A stretch of DNA of 64,000 nucleotides from Vulcanimicrobiota bacterium (GCA_003140215.1 PLJL01000004.1:2204192-2268191); one strand, 5' to 3'. Counted from the first letter of the stretch, positions 17,632 through 28,023 are shown. Numbers and translations are program-made. Notes: a model not told the origin generated them from the letters alone.

Positions 17632-20600
17632 ATGAAGTTCGCGCGCACCTATTCCGCCCCCGGCGACCCCTACGCAAACATCGGTTTCGAGCCGCGCACG
17701 TCGCGGATCGTCAATCCTGACGGCAAGGTGGTTTTCGAGGCCAAGGAGATCGCCATCCCGACCGGCTGGTCCCAGGTCGCGACGGACATCCTGGCCCAGA
17801 AGTACTTCCGCAAGGCCGGGGTGCCGGACGCGACGGTGCGCGTCCCCGAAGACGGGGTGCCGGAGTGGTTGTGGCGCTCGGAGCCGGCGTCGGATGCGCG
17901 GTTCGGCATGGAGACCGACGCCCGCCAGGTCTTCAATCGGCTGGCCGGCTGCTGGACGTACTGGGGCTTCAAGCACGGCTACTTCGACAGCGAGTTCGAA
18001 GCCCGCGCCTACTACGACGAGCTGTGCGCGATGCTGGCGCTGCAGATCGCTGCGCCTAACTCACCGCAGTGGTTCAATACGGGATTGCATTGGGCGTACG
18101 GAATCTCGGGCCCGGCTCAGGGTCACTACTACGTCGATCCCAAGACCGGCGAGCTCGCGGAATCCACGTCCGCTTACGAGCATCCGGCCCCGCACGCGTG
18201 CTTTATCCAATCCGTCAACGACGATTTGGTTAACGAAGGCGGCATCATGGATCTCTGGGTCCGCGAAGCGCGCATTTTTAAATTCGGGAGCGGCACAGGA
18301 AGCGATTTCTCGAATCTTCGCGGCGAAGGCGAGCGGCTGTCCGGCGGCGGCACATCGTCGGGTCTGATGTCGTTCCTGAAAGTCGGGGATCGCGCTGCCG
18401 GGGCAATCAAGTCCGGCGGTACGACGCGCCGCGCGGCAAAGATGGTGGTTCTCAAGCTCGACCACCCCGACATTGAAGAGTTCATCACTTGGAAAGTGAC
18501 GGAGGAGCAGAAAGTCTCCGACCTCGTCGCCGGTTCGATCGTCTGCGAGAAGCACCTCAACGCTATCATGGCGGCTGCCAACGATGCGAAGATTCCGGAA
18601 TCCGCCCGTCTCGACCCCGCGCTGAACATCGGGTTGAAGGCTGCGATGCGGGCCGCGCTGGGCGCCGGCATTCCGCCCGCGAACATTCAGTATGCGCTCG
18701 ACTACGCGAAGCAAGGCTACAAAGAGCTGGCGATCGAGACGTACGACACGAATTGGGATTCCAAGGCCTACGGAACGGTCTCCGGCCAGAACTCCAACAA
18801 TTCGGTGCGCATCCCCAACGAGTTTTTCGCGCGCCTCGATGCGGGGCAGACGTGGGACTTGATCCGCCGCACCGACGGTCGCATCCACAAGACGATCCCG
18901 GCCGCAGACCTCTGGGAAAAGATCGGACTCGCCGCGTGGCAATGCGCCGATCCGGGCGTACAGTACGACACGACGCTCAACGAATGGCATACGTGCGCGG
19001 CTGATGGGCGAATCAACGCAAGTAATCCCTGTAGCGAGTATACGTTTCTGGATGACACGGCATGCAATCTCGCATCGCTGAACCTCGCTACGTTCCTTGA
19101 TGAGAGCGGGCATTTCGAACCCAAGCGATTCGCTGACGCGTGCCGCATCTGGACGTTCACGCTCGAGATCAGCGTTCTCATGGCGCAGTTTCCGAGTGCC
19201 GAAATTGCTCGCCGCTCATACAAGTATCGAACGCTCGGACTTGGCTATGCCAACATGGGCACGTTGCTGATGCGCCTCGGACTGCCGTACGACTCAGAGG
19301 AAGGCTTCGGTTGGTGCGCGGCGATCTCGGCGCTGATGACCGGCGCGGCGTACAAGACGTCGGCCGAGATGGCGCGCGAGCTGGGGCCGTTCGCGGGATA
19401 CGACCGTAACGCCGAGCACATGGGCCGCGTCCTGCGCAACCATCGACGCGCAGCTTATGCTGTTCAAAAGGCCGAGTACGAAGAGCTTACCGTAACGCCC
19501 GTCACGCATCAGCCGACGCTCTTCACCCAAGAGACGTGGGCCCTGGCGCGTTCGACGTGGGACAACGCGCTAGCGATCGGCGAGGTCGCAGGCTATCGCA
19601 ATGCGCAAGTCACGTGCATCGCACCTACTGGTACAATCGGGCTTGTAATGGACTGCGATACCACCGGTATCGAGCCCGACTTTGCGCTGGTGAAGTTCAA
19701 GAAGCTTGCTGGTGGCGGGTACTTCAAGATCGTCAATCAGTCGGTCGAGCCGGCGTTGCGGCGTCTCGGCTATAACAACGAGCAGATCGCGGCGATCGAG
19801 ATCTTCGCCAAAGGCACCAACACGCTTGAGGGCACGCCGCACGTCAACAAGGCCACGCTCAAAGCGAAGGGCTTCGACGATGAGGCGGTCGCCAAGATCG
19901 AGTCTCAACTGCTGGGCGCGTTCGAGATCGGCTTCGTCTTCAACCAGCACGTGCTAGGCGAGGAGTTCTGCCGCGAGAAGCTGGGCATGACGGATGCGCA
20001 ACTCGCAGACTGGAACCATTCCATCCTGCGTGACACGCTGGGCTTCACACAGTCACAGATCGAGGAAGCCTCCGATGTGATCTGCGGACGCATGACGCTC
20101 GAAGGCGCTCCGTTCCTCAAGGACGAGCACCTGCCCGTGTTCGACTGCGCCACGCCATGCGGCAAGCACGGCGCGCGGTACATCCGCCCGCTCGCGCACG
20201 TCGATATGATGGCAGCGGCGCAACCCTTCGTCTCGGGCGCTATCTCCAAGTGCGTTGTCGGTGAGACGTTGTTGACGACCGAAAACGGGCTCATTCGGAT
20301 CGCGTCGTTACATCAGGGAGAGGACGATGATCGCTTCCGCTCCCATACGATGACGGTCGCCTCTCTGAATGGCTCTCAGGCCACCGACGCCTTCTACTAC
20401 GGCGGCAAGCGCGCCGTCCGCGAGGTCCGCTTGCGTTCCGGCCACCGAGTGGTCGGCACGCCGAACCACCGGGTTCTCGTTTGCGGTGATCGTGGGCTCG
20501 AGTGGCGTTATCTCTCCAATCTGAAGCCTGGTGAATACGTCGCGACTCAATACGGCGACGATATGTGGTCTCACGAATCGAGCCGCTTCGATAGTTTCGT

Positions 20601-22500
20601 TCCTCCTGCCGCGCACGGATCTCAGAAGACCATTCGGATTCCGGACTCGATGACGTCAGAGTTGGCGTTTTTCCTGGGTGCCTACGCATCCGAAGGGCAC
20701 ACGACTCGTGTCAATTACACAGTCACGCTGACGAACGCGGATTTGGACGTCCTGGAACGCATTCGCGTCGCCGCCCAATCGGCGTTCGGTCTGTCCGGTC
20801 GCTTGGCGCAACAGCCCGAAAAGTGCCCGGCGATCATGTTCAGTTCGAAGACGCTCGTGGAATTCTTGGCGTACCTTGGCTGCGGAGCGCGTGCATCGGC
20901 AAAGCGTATCCCTGACGCGATTCTGACATCGAAGCGCGAACACGTCATCGCATTCCTGGAAGGCCTTTCGCTCGATGCGTACGTGACATCGAGCGGGGGG
21001 GCAAGTAAATGGGCAATCTGTCTCGACTCGCCTGGGATGCTCGACGATCTTCAATCGGTACTGACGAACCTTGGGATTGTTCATAGCCGGATTGAAAAGT
21101 ACAACACCCAGTACGACAAGACGTACGGCGAAGTCTACGCAGGGGGGCGAGCAGCGCGAAAGATGATCGACCTCGTGGCCTTCCCGGAAGTAGCGAAAGC
21201 CGCGCGCGCATCAAAGTTCGGAAGCTCGTTCGCGCAGAGTACCGCGGATATCGTTCCCGGTGTTTCCGGCCGGGAACTCTACGAGATGCTGCCGCTTGGT
21301 CGTTCGGGACGAGCCGGTGCCGGGACGAGCGTCCGGCCCCGATTCACGTACCTGCTGGATTCGCGTTCCAAGAACGTCTCTTGGGAAAGCGTCCGACGCC
21401 TTTCCGAAGAGATCGAGCTACCGGAGTGGCTCAATGAAATCGTCAACCGGAACTTGCATTTCAGTCCGGTCGAAGCCGTTTCGGATGCGGGGGAGCGCGC
21501 GGTCTATGACATTTCGGTGCCGGTGACTCACGCGTTTGTCGGCAATGGAATCGTCAACCACAACACGATCAATATGCCGCAAACGGCCACGATCGCCGAC
21601 GTCAAGGATGCGTACCGCTATTCCTGGGAAAAGATGATCAAGGCGGTCGCGCTCTATCGTGACGGCTCGAAGCTGTCCCAGCCGCTCGCGGCCAGCTACG
21701 ATGTCGGCGGTGACGATGAGCTCGACCAACCGCAGACCGCGTATGAGGGGCCCATCCAAATCGCCGAGCGCGTCGTGTACCGCTACATCGCCAAGCGCCG
21801 GCGGATGCCGGATCGCCGCGGCGGCTACACCCAGAAGGCGGTCATCGGCGGGCACAAAGTCTACCTGCGGACCGGCGAGTACGACGACAAGACGATCGGC
21901 GAGATCTTCATCGACATGCACAAGGAAGGCGCCGCCTTCCGCAGCCTGATGAACAACTTCGCGATCGCCGTCTCGCTCGGACTGCAGCACGGCGTCCCGC
22001 TCGAGGAGTACGTCGACGCGTTCACCTTCACGCGCTTCGAACCCAACGGGCCCGTCGTCGGCCACGCCAACATCAAGATGGCGACGTCGATTCTCGACTA
22101 CATCTTCCGCGAGCTCGCGGTGAGCTATCTCGGCCGCTACGACCTCGCGCAAGTCCAGCCCTCACAGCTCGTCGACGCAATGGGCCCAGAGCCGGAGTAC
22201 GTCGCCGAGGAATCGGGCGAGGTCCACTACGTCGCTCCGATCCCGATCGCGCCCAAGGCCTCGACCCCAGCCTCAAGCGCGACCGTGAACCGGACGCCCG
22301 AACTCGTCGGCGTGCTGGCATCGGCACCGAGCGCTTCGGGCGGACCGGCGAAGGGTCAGATCGTTGCGGCCAAGGCCCGCGAGGCGATGGCCAAAGGCTA
22401 CAGCGGCGACGCCTGCACCCAGTGCGGCCAGTTCACGCTCGTGCGCAACGGCACGTGCCTGAAGTGCGACAGCTGCGGCACAACGAGCGGCTGTTCGTAA
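17632..22500 (+). CDS. nrdJ: Class II (adenosylcobalamin-dependent) ribonucleotide reductase with intein
   Basis: A 1622-codon precursor; removing the 438-aa intein leaves 1184 aa, a usual NrdJ length. The enzyme makes deoxyribonucleotides without oxygen dependence. Active-site residues are visible in [12 protein letters not shown] (Asn465, Cys467, Glu469). The redox-cysteine partners include [10 protein letters not shown] and [17 protein letters not shown]. The C-terminus ends in a Cys-rich ribbon (CTQCGQF and CLKCDSCG) that regenerates the active-site disulfide. The C-terminal part (about residue 1390 onward) carries the NrdJ-specific TSCPD-like domain ([14 protein letters not shown]). ATG 17632 is preferred over an upstream in-frame ATG because of its position after a GAGAGG site. 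An SOS-type box lies in its promoter. Confidence 0.96.
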   Translation: MKFARTYSAPGDPYANIGFEPRTSRIVNPDGKVVFEAKEIAIPTGWSQVATDILAQKYFRKAGVPDATVRVPEDGVPEWLWRSEPASDARFGMETDARQVFNRLAGCWTYWGFKHGYFDSEFEARAYYDELCAMLALQIAAPNSPQWFNTGLHWAYGISGPAQGHYYVDPKTGELAESTSAYEHPAPHACFIQSVNDDLVNEGGIMDLWVREARIFKFGSGTGSDFSNLRGEGERLSGGGTSSGLMSFLKVGDRAAGAIKSGGTTRRAAKMVVLKLDHPDIEEFITWKVTEEQKVSDLVAGSIVCEKHLNAIMAAANDAKIPESARLDPALNIGLKAAMRAALGAGIPPANIQYALDYAKQGYKELAIETYDTNWDSKAYGTVSGQNSNNSVRIPNEFFARLDAGQTWDLIRRTDGRIHKTIPAADLWEKIGLAAWQCADPGVQYDTTLNEWHTCAADGRINASNPCSEYTFLDDTACNLASLNLATFLDESGHFEPKRFADACRIWTFTLEISVLMAQFPSAEIARRSYKYRTLGLGYANMGTLLMRLGLPYDSEEGFGWCAAISALMTGAAYKTSAEMARELGPFAGYDRNAEHMGRVLRNHRRAAYAVQKAEYEELTVTPVTHQPTLFTQETWALARSTWDNALAIGEVAGYRNAQVTCIAPTGTIGLVMDCDTTGIEPDFALVKFKKLAGGGYFKIVNQSVEPALRRLGYNNEQIAAIEIFAKGTNTLEGTPHVNKATLKAKGFDDEAVAKIESQLLGAFEIGFVFNQHVLGEEFCREKLGMTDAQLADWNHSILRDTLGFTQSQIEEASDVICGRMTLEGAPFLKDEHLPVFDCATPCGKHGARYIRPLAHVDMMAAAQPFVSGAISKCVVGETLLTTENGLIRIASLHQGEDDDRFRSHTMTVASLNGSQATDAFYYGGKRAVREVRLRSGHRVVGTPNHRVLVCGDRGLEWRYLSNLKPGEYVATQYGDDMWSHESSRFDSFVPPAAHGSQKTIRIPDSMTSELAFFLGAYASEGHTTRVNYTVTLTNADLDVLERIRVAAQSAFGLSGRLAQQPEKCPAIMFSSKTLVEFLAYLGCGARASAKRIPDAILTSKREHVIAFLEGLSLDAYVTSSGGASKWAICLDSPGMLDDLQSVLTNLGIVHSRIEKYNTQYDKTYGEVYAGGRAARKMIDLVAFPEVAKAARASKFGSSFAQSTADIVPGVSGRELYEMLPLGRSGRAGAGTSVRPRFTYLLDSRSKNVSWESVRRLSEEIELPEWLNEIVNRNLHFSPVEAVSDAGERAVYDISVPVTHAFVGNGIVNHNTINMPQTATIADVKDAYRYSWEKMIKAVALYRDGSKLSQPLAASYDVGGDDELDQPQTAYEGPIQIAERVVYRYIAKRRRMPDRRGGYTQKAVIGGHKVYLRTGEYDDKTIGEIFIDMHKEGAAFRSLMNNFAIAVSLGLQHGVPLEEYVDAFTFTRFEPNGPVVGHANIKMATSILDYIFRELAVSYLGRYDLAQVQPSQLVDAMGPEPEYVAEESGEVHYVAPIPIAPKASTPASSATVNRTPELVGVLASAPSASGGPAKGQIVAAKAREAMAKGYSGDACTQCGQFTLVRNGTCLKCDSCGTTSGCS
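20251..21564 (+). other. Intein (with LAGLIDADG homing endonuclease) in NrdJ
   Basis: 438 codons inserted in frame after GAISK. It starts with Cys ([13 protein letters not shown], block A), has block [10 protein letters not shown], and ends with the splice signals [11 protein letters not shown] followed by Thr (extein TINMP). The central part has two LAGLIDADG-like helices, [10 protein letters not shown] and [10 protein letters not shown], each with an acidic residue at the catalytic position, so the endonuclease may be active. The insertion site, the ISK/TxNMP active-site loop, is a known hot spot for NrdJ inteins. Coordinates follow codon boundaries exactly. Confidence 0.93.
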
Positions 22501-22516
22501 AATTGCATATTATTCG

Positions 22517-22532
22517 ATCAGACGTTACATTC
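22517..22532 (+). repeat. Left copy of 16-bp direct repeat, candidate attL
   Basis: ATCAGACGTTACATTC, just after the nrdJ stop and before the tyrosine recombinase. It matches 36506-36521 (ATCAGATGTTACATTT) at 14 of 16 bases. The two copies bracket the whole set of island genes. Confidence 0.45.
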
Positions 22533-22566
22533 GTTTGCGTCGAGTGATGCTGAAAACGGCGGGAAC

Positions 22567-22592
22567 CGGCGGGTCGATTCATCGGCCCGCCG
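22567..22592. terminator. Strong GC hairpin downstream of nrdJ
   Basis: CGGCGGG (22567-22573) pairs with CCCGCCG (22586-22592), and the inner CGAT/ATCG bases extend the stem. No T-run follows, so it may be a processing or rho-assisted end of the nrdJ transcript. Confidence 0.45.
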
Positions 22593-22665
22593 TGTTCGCG
22601 TCATGAGGCGCGGCTTGGCTTCGTAACGCAAGGAGATACCGTCGTAACAGTAAACGTTACGCCCC

Positions 22666-23781
22666 GTGAGAGGGGTATCGGACCTGGCAGCCAGCGCGTC
22701 GGCACTTCTCGCCGAGAATGTTGCGCTGCTCGATCCGGAAGAGCGCGTCTTCGAGGCGATGCTGGCCGGCTGGGTACGACAACAACAGGCACGCGCACTT
22801 CGAGCCGAGACGATTCGAAGTCGAGCTAGCATTGTAACGCGCATGCACGTGCACACCAATTCGTATCCGTGGCAGTGGACGGCCGCCGACTACGTCGACT
22901 TCTCGGCATATCTCGGCTCAACGGTTCGAGTAGCGTATAGCACGTTGCGCGGCTACCAAATCTCGATCCGCTTGTTCCTCGAGTACATCACCGATAGTCG
23001 CTACGGCTGGATCGCCGCATGTACAAAGCGCTTCGGTCGCGCCCCCGAGCAACTCGCTGATGAGTGGAACACAACGCGGCATAGCGCGGAGTTCGAAGCC
23101 CGACCGGGACGCCGGCCGCTGACCTTCGACGAGGTTCAGAGCCTCTTTGACTATCTAGACGATCGCGTCCGCGCGATTCGCCAGCACGGGAAGAAAGGCG
23201 CTCTCGCCGCTTTCCGCGACGCCGTGATCTTCAAGGTGGCGTACGCGTACGGTCTGCGCCGACGGGAAGTCGCGCGTCTTGAGCTACCGGATCTCCGGCA
23301 TAATCCTGCGGTCCGCCAATACGGGACCATCGGTGCGATACATGTACGTCACGGCAAGGGCGCTCGCGGCGGCCCGCCGCGCCGCCGAATCGTTCTGACG
23401 GTCCCCGAGTTCGACTGGGTGGTCGACACGATCGTACAATATCTCGAGGAGGTGCGGCCGCGTTTCGGTGCGGCGAACCATCCTGGCCTATTCGTGACGG
23501 AACGGCTCGGCTTCGTCGCGCCCGTTTACATCGGAACGCGATTCGGCGAAGTCGTATGCGAAGCCGGGCTTGACAAAGAGCTCGAGCTGCACTGCCTCCG
23601 ACATACGTACTCGACGCATTTGGCAGAGTTTGGCTACGATCCGCTGTTCATTCAAGAGCAGCTTGGCCACACCTATGCGGCATCGACGGCCATCTACACG
23701 CACGTCAGCAACGACTTCAAGAACCAGCAGATAAAGCGCGCGCTGTCGCACCTCTACAGCGAGACCGGGAAGCGATCGTGA
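22666..23781 (+). CDS. Tyrosine recombinase/integrase (first gene of a three-gene module)
   Basis: A 371-aa site-specific recombinase with all catalytic residues: Arg in YGLRRREVARL, Lys in VRHGKGARGG, His/Arg in ELHCLRHTYSTHL, the second His in LGHTYAAST and the nucleophile Tyr in AIYTHVS. The N-terminal SAM-like core-binding domain spans about residues 30-105. It sits at the left end of the inferred island beside a candidate att repeat. Its stop overlaps the GTG of the next gene (GTGA), so the trio is one operon. An inverted repeat CGTAAC/GTTACG (22642-22660) lies just upstream of the start. Confidence 0.93.
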   Translation: MRGVSDLAASASALLAENVALLDPEERVFEAMLAGWVRQQQARALRAETIRSRASIVTRMHVHTNSYPWQWTAADYVDFSAYLGSTVRVAYSTLRGYQISIRLFLEYITDSRYGWIAACTKRFGRAPEQLADEWNTTRHSAEFEARPGRRPLTFDEVQSLFDYLDDRVRAIRQHGKKGALAAFRDAVIFKVAYAYGLRRREVARLELPDLRHNPAVRQYGTIGAIHVRHGKGARGGPPRRRIVLTVPEFDWVVDTIVQYLEEVRPRFGAANHPGLFVTERLGFVAPVYIGTRFGEVVCEAGLDKELELHCLRHTYSTHLAEFGYDPLFIQEQLGHTYAASTAIYTHVSNDFKNQQIKRALSHLYSETGKRS

Positions 23782-24098
23782 CTAAGAAGATGGGGATCTC
23801 CTGGAATCTTCGGGAGCGACTCGAGCAGCAATGTATCCACTCGACGGCAGAGCTCGTCCCACGGCTGGCCGAGCGTGGCATACATCTGTCCCGAATGCAG
23901 GTCTATCGCCTCGTCGCGCAAGAACCGCAGCGGATCTCGGTGGACGTTCTCGCGGCGCTCTGCGACGTGCTGTCGTGCACGCCGAACGATCTCATCACAG
24001 TCAAGGTGGTAAAGGAGCAACTTCGGAAGGCCGCCAGTGGCCCGCATGGCGCCGCGCCGACGCCCCTACGCACGACGATTCGGCGGCCGCGCCGGTAG
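23778..24098 (+). CDS. Xre/Cro-type HTH protein of the recombinase module
   Basis: A 106-aa protein beginning at a GTG that overlaps the integrase stop by 4 nt. Residues 10-75 form a helix-turn-helix domain of the Cro/Xre type (LVPRLAERGIHLSRMQVYRLV, then ISVDVLAALCDVLSCTPNDLI, with each run split here only for description). A basic, Pro-rich tail follows. In related actinobacterial modules an HTH protein of this size always sits between an integrase and a large zinc-ribbon recombinase-like protein. It may be a directionality factor or regulator; that is inference. Confidence 0.85.
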   Translation: MTKKMGISWNLRERLEQQCIHSTAELVPRLAERGIHLSRMQVYRLVAQEPQRISVDVLAALCDVLSCTPNDLITVKVVKEQLRKAASGPHGAAPTPLRTTIRRPRR

Positions 24099-24106
24099 AG
24101 TAGCGT

Positions 24107-26338
24107 ATGTCGCCCGCAAGCAACCAGCAGCTTGAAGAGATCATTTGTCGCGTCGCTGAGGCGGTTCCGACGATCGCGCGTGATGCGCTACGGGACCTCG
24201 TAATGGAGGCGGTTCCGAGTTCGCACTCGTTTCGCTCCGCTGTCGTTGCGCTGACCGCTAATCCGAGAGTGTTGCACGATGGCGTCGGGATCACGTCTGC
24301 GCTCTTGCGCGTAACCGCGGCACTGGCAGATGCGGGGACGCCGGATATGTTTCGAGCGAAATGCGTTGGGTGCAACGGTACGAAATCGCTGCGGTATAGG
24401 CGCGGGTCGGAGCGTCTGTGCACTCGTTGTTTCGAGCGCGCGAACGCGGAGCTATGCACTCGCTGCGTAAAACTGAGGCCGGTCGCGATTAGGGAAGACG
24501 GGAGACCGATCTGCCATACCTGTTATGCGGCGGATCCCCGAAGGTTTGAGATCTGCACGGACTGTGGCGGCCTCGCGCGCGTCGCTATGCGTGCCGATCG
24601 GGGGCCGCTGTGCCAATTGTGCTATCCTCGGCCCGCTCATACGTGTTCTGGCTGCGGCGAGCTCCGACCAGTTCATTCTCGTCGAACCGGCGCCAACGTC
24701 TGCAAGGATTGCTATCAGCAAGGCCGCGGTCGCGCTAGGAAACGTGCGGTGAAGCTCGTTCGGCTACGGCATGCGCGCAAGCGAGTCTGCTCGTCGTGCG
24801 GTCACTTTAGGAACTGCGTCGACTATACAACGCAGCAACCGCGTTGCATGCCGTGCGTAGGATCACCGTTCCAGGTCTGCACCGGGTGCGGTCGCTCGCG
24901 CAAAGCGCAGGCGGTCTGGTCGACCGGCCCCGTCTGCTCAACCTGCTACAATCGATATACGCGCAAGACGCAACGCTGCTCGACCTGCGCCACTGTCGCG
25001 CTGCTCGTACCTGGCGAGGACGGTGACCGTTGTCGGGAATGCCGCGGCGACACGCCGCGAGCAAAATGTAGTGCCTGCGATCACGGCATCGTGCTATGGC
25101 AGGACGGGGTTTGCGCGAAGTGCGTCTTGACGGCCAGATGCGCCGCCATCGCATCGGAGGCCGATCCGGGGCGCGCCGTACTACTGCAGCCGGTCATTGA
25201 CCTCATTTCCGCAACGCCCGACCCGCGCAGCGCGCTGCGATGGCTTGCGAACCGTAAAGGGGCGATGATATTCGCCCAGCTTGCCAGCGGTGAACTCGAC
25301 GTGTCACACGCGGCGCTCGACGGACTGCACGACGAGAACGCCGCCGACGCCGGCGCAATCATGTACGTGCGGGCGTTGCTTGTGCGCGCCGGCGTGCTCG
25401 CGCCCGTCACGGCCTCCGCCGATCGCCTGGGGCGCTGGATCGACCGATTCATCGCGAGATGCGTCCCGGCACACCGGCCAATCCTGCACATGTTCGCGCA
25501 ATGGTACCTGCTGCGAAGACTCCGGTTAAAGGTCGACGCCGATACGCTCACCGAGGGTGGTGTTAAGTATGCGCAGGCACGCCTCCGCGCGCCGTCCGCA
25601 TTCCTTTCCTGGCTTGATCAGCGGGGAACATCGCTGCGCGACTGTTCGCAGGCGGAGGTTGAGGTCTGGCTTCAAGCTCCGCGCAAATCGACGGCGTATT
25701 ACGTGAAAGACTTCTTGAAGTGGACGTCGCGTCGACACTTCTCGCGCGATCTGAACGTGCCTGAACGAAGGGTCATGGTTCGAACGCGACCGTCGCGCGA
25801 CGACGACCGGTGGTCTGAGGTCGCGACGTTGCTACACGACGACGGCATTGACGCGGCGACACGTGTGGCCGGTTTGTTGCTCTTGGTGTTCGGACAGCAG
25901 CTCAGCCGCATCTGCAGCCTCCGGTGCTCGCTGTTGAGGGAGGGCGCCGACGGCTCTATGCGCATTGTTCTCGGACGCGAGTCGATCGAGATGCCGCCGG
26001 GCGTGGCCGCCGCTCTTGCCGCTCAGCGCGACGTCGCGCTTGAGAACCCTAAGGCGATCCGCCCTGACGGCGATCACTGGCTCTTCCCGAGTGCCTTCTA
26101 TGGGCAGCATACGCGTCCCCACGCGCTGAGCCGGCGACTGATTGAGATCGGCGTACACGCGCGCGCTGAGCGTACCAGCGCCTTGCTATATCTCGCGGCT
26201 GAACTTGAGCCCGTCGTTCTAGCACAGATGCTCGACCTCCACACGAGCACCGCCGTGGTGTGGTGCCGCCTCGCCGGCCGCACGTACAATCGGCACGTTG
26301 CTCGGCGGCGAGGCTCCAGTGACCTTCCTCAAAAATGA
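24107..26338 (+). CDS. Zinc-ribbon array protein with degenerate tyrosine-recombinase domain
   Basis: 743 aa, third gene of the recombinase operon, 8 nt after the HTH gene. Residues about 85-345 contain 16 CxxC pairs (from CVGC to CAKC), enough for eight zinc ribbons. The C-terminal 230 residues look like a tyrosine recombinase that has lost catalysis: a core-binding segment (FLSWLDQRGTSLRDCSQ), LLLVFGQQLSRICSLR where the first Arg box sits, and a final helix where a Trp-rich segment replaces the nucleophile Tyr (LDLHTSTAVVWCRLAG). It probably binds recombination sites as an accessory subunit of the active integrase. Function is inferred from architecture and position. Confidence 0.82.
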   Translation: MSPASNQQLEEIICRVAEAVPTIARDALRDLVMEAVPSSHSFRSAVVALTANPRVLHDGVGITSALLRVTAALADAGTPDMFRAKCVGCNGTKSLRYRRGSERLCTRCFERANAELCTRCVKLRPVAIREDGRPICHTCYAADPRRFEICTDCGGLARVAMRADRGPLCQLCYPRPAHTCSGCGELRPVHSRRTGANVCKDCYQQGRGRARKRAVKLVRLRHARKRVCSSCGHFRNCVDYTTQQPRCMPCVGSPFQVCTGCGRSRKAQAVWSTGPVCSTCYNRYTRKTQRCSTCATVALLVPGEDGDRCRECRGDTPRAKCSACDHGIVLWQDGVCAKCVLTARCAAIASEADPGRAVLLQPVIDLISATPDPRSALRWLANRKGAMIFAQLASGELDVSHAALDGLHDENAADAGAIMYVRALLVRAGVLAPVTASADRLGRWIDRFIARCVPAHRPILHMFAQWYLLRRLRLKVDADTLTEGGVKYAQARLRAPSAFLSWLDQRGTSLRDCSQAEVEVWLQAPRKSTAYYVKDFLKWTSRRHFSRDLNVPERRVMVRTRPSRDDDRWSEVATLLHDDGIDAATRVAGLLLLVFGQQLSRICSLRCSLLREGADGSMRIVLGRESIEMPPGVAAALAAQRDVALENPKAIRPDGDHWLFPSAFYGQHTRPHALSRRLIEIGVHARAERTSALLYLAAELEPVVLAQMLDLHTSTAVVWCRLAGRTYNRHVARRRGSSDLPQK

Positions 26339-26463
26339 CACCAGTGGCGATGCGGCGCCTTGTTCCTTGAATACAGGTATCGAAACGCCGGCTGACTGAT
26401 GGCAACTGCCTTCAGTAGTCGCTGACGTGTCACTCTACGCCGAGTACTTAGATTGGTGAACCG

Positions 26464-27051
26464 CTACACCAGATACAGCTCACGCAAGCGCAATTGAAAC
26501 GCCGCGCGAGAGACGCCCAGCGCATTCGCACAAGCCCGCGGATCACGTATTGAGCGCCAAAGGTGTTCGACAGACTCTTTCGGCATTAATATGCCCGCAG
26601 CGAACTTGTTAGCGGCGGCCTCGTGCTGCGAATATGACCGCTCAGAGCTATCTCCTATGTCCGTTTCGGCACATCCGATGAATCTCTGATCGTCCGAATC
26701 GACATTCTGTCGATCTCCCGGCCTGATGTTGAATTGAAGCTTCCCATGTCCTAGCTCATGCGCGAGCGAGAATCGCCGGCGGACGTCGATCGCGTCCGCC
26801 TCCACGAGCACAAGACTCAGGCCGGGCAAAATGGCGGCCAGCAGCCGCGTACCACCCAACTCCAAACCGGGAATATACGCAACATCTAGCTCATACCAGT
26901 CACGCAGTATCGCTTCAATATCGATGGCGATTCCATTCGACATATGCGGCTTGTGAGACGCCTCGAGAACACACAATACAGCTTTATCAATCTCGCTAAG
27001 CTCTTGCGGCACGTCAACGCACCCGCTTCCGCAGCTCGCGCTGTACGTCAC
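26464..27051 (-). CDS. ImmA/IrrE-family zinc metallopeptidase
   Basis: A 195-aa protein with the HEXXH site in FSLAHELGHGKLQFN (about residue 98) and the downstream Glu/Asn in HEAAANKFAAGILMP, the family signature. The C-terminal RACANALGVSRAAFQLRLREL resembles the small HTH tail of IrrE proteins. ImmA/IrrE peptidases cleave Xre repressors or other regulators on DNA damage, triggering prophage, ICE or stress responses. It is last in a three-gene operon and overlaps the upstream gene by 38 nt. The sigma-like protein encoded first is a possible partner. Confidence 0.9.
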   Translation of the reverse strand: MTYSASCGSGCVDVPQELSEIDKAVLCVLEASHKPHMSNGIAIDIEAILRDWYELDVAYIPGLELGGTRLLAAILPGLSLVLVEADAIDVRRRFSLAHELGHGKLQFNIRPGDRQNVDSDDQRFIGCAETDIGDSSERSYSQHEAAANKFAAGILMPKESVEHLWRSIRDPRACANALGVSRAAFQLRLRELYLV

Positions 27052-27436
27052 CGAGTAATGCCAGCGTGGGATTCGACGCCCCTCGCGCGGCGTGTGCTAA
27101 TTCGCTGCCAGACTCCGAACCAATGCGTTGCAGCTTCACAAACGCCCCTAGCGCTACGCGACATTTCGCGAGTTGGCGCGTCGACAAGCCCGCCCGAGCC
27201 CGAATGTATTCGCCGAACTCGTCCGTTTTTAGGTCCGCTACGGTCCCCTGATTGAGTCTTGCGACCGCCGCGAGCTGGGGTACGATATCCGCAAAGGGCT
27301 GCGCAGCCAGAAAGCATTCAATTATTGCCCGCAGCGGAGCATCAGGCAAGCGCCCCGCCTCAGCGACAGCTTCCAGGGATGCCTCAGGTACGAAATGGTA
27401 AGCGGCTGCAATTTTGAGCAATGTATCGTCGTCCAT
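27014..27436 (-). CDS. Unknown 140-aa protein of the sigma/ImmA operon
   Basis: I do not recognise this protein. It is mostly helical, soluble and acidic at the N-terminus, with RAGLSTRQLAKCRVALGAFVK near residues 78-100 as a possible HTH or helix-packing segment. Its position, between a sigma-like protein and an ImmA/IrrE peptidase with overlaps on both sides (its ATG meets the sigma-like stop), fits an anti-sigma, adaptor or antitoxin role. That role is inferred from position only. Confidence 0.75.
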   Translation of the reverse strand: MDDDTLLKIAAAYHFVPEASLEAVAEAGRLPDAPLRAIIECFLAAQPFADIVPQLAAVARLNQGTVADLKTDEFGEYIRARAGLSTRQLAKCRVALGAFVKLQRIGSESGSELAHAARGASNPTLALLGDVQRELRKRVR

Positions 27437-27975
27437 CAGCCCTCTCCTTGGAATATCGATCGAACGCGCTTCTTAGCTCGATGAAGCACTTGTCTAGCGG
27501 TGGCATCAGAAAGGTCAAAACCGGAGTCGCGCAGCGCGGGCCCGACGTCAGCACCCTTTACGTACGCCACGAGCGCGATATATGACCGCAAATCTTCTGC
27601 CTTTACGCGTTCCAACAGATCGCTCACGTGGACCGCACCATAGCCAGCTTCATCCGCGCCCATTTGCGCTGCCGGGTCCCCCGTAACTTCCAAGGTTCCC
27701 GCACCCACCGACCGCGACGATCGTCTATACAGATCAATTGCGCAGCGTTTAGCAATCGTGTTGACCTCGCGTGCAAGGCGAGGCGCGATCGAGTTCGGCA
27801 TTCTTCGCACTATCGCTAGCAATAGGACGTTCCTTAGATCGTTTACGTCCAAATATGACGGGAGATAAGAGGCGAAACAGGCCACGACGGCGCCAAGGGC
27901 ACGATCGAGCGGTGCAAGGTTACCGGATTCATACGCGATGGTCAATGCGTCCTCGAGAGCGCCACTATGTGCCAA
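27436..27975 (-). CDS. Sigma-70-like (ECF-type) factor
   Basis: A 179-aa protein. Residues about 40-90 resemble sigma region 2 (DLRNVLLLAIVRRM, EVNTIAKRCAIDLYRRSSRS) and residues 135-175 resemble region 4, a helix-turn-helix ending in RQVLHRAKKRVRSIF. The motif AIDLYRR-S is typical of region 2.3-2.4 in ECF factors. It is the first gene of a trio with an unknown protein and an ImmA/IrrE peptidase. A link in which the peptidase controls the sigma factor is plausible but untested. Confidence in sigma identity is moderate because region 2 is divergent. Confidence 0.68.
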   Translation of the reverse strand: MAHSGALEDALTIAYESGNLAPLDRALGAVVACFASYLPSYLDVNDLRNVLLLAIVRRMPNSIAPRLAREVNTIAKRCAIDLYRRSSRSVGAGTLEVTGDPAAQMGADEAGYGAVHVSDLLERVKAEDLRSYIALVAYVKGADVGPALRDSGFDLSDATARQVLHRAKKRVRSIFQGEG

Positions 27976-28023
27976 GCGTCACCCGCAATTTCAGTTTACA
28001 GCCTCCGCGACTCGTGCTCGATT

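Noticed and set aside
22500-26338. A recombinase-in-trio element of three tyrosine recombinases
   Set aside because: Only one protein is an intact recombinase; the middle one is a small HTH protein and the third is degenerate and zinc-rich.
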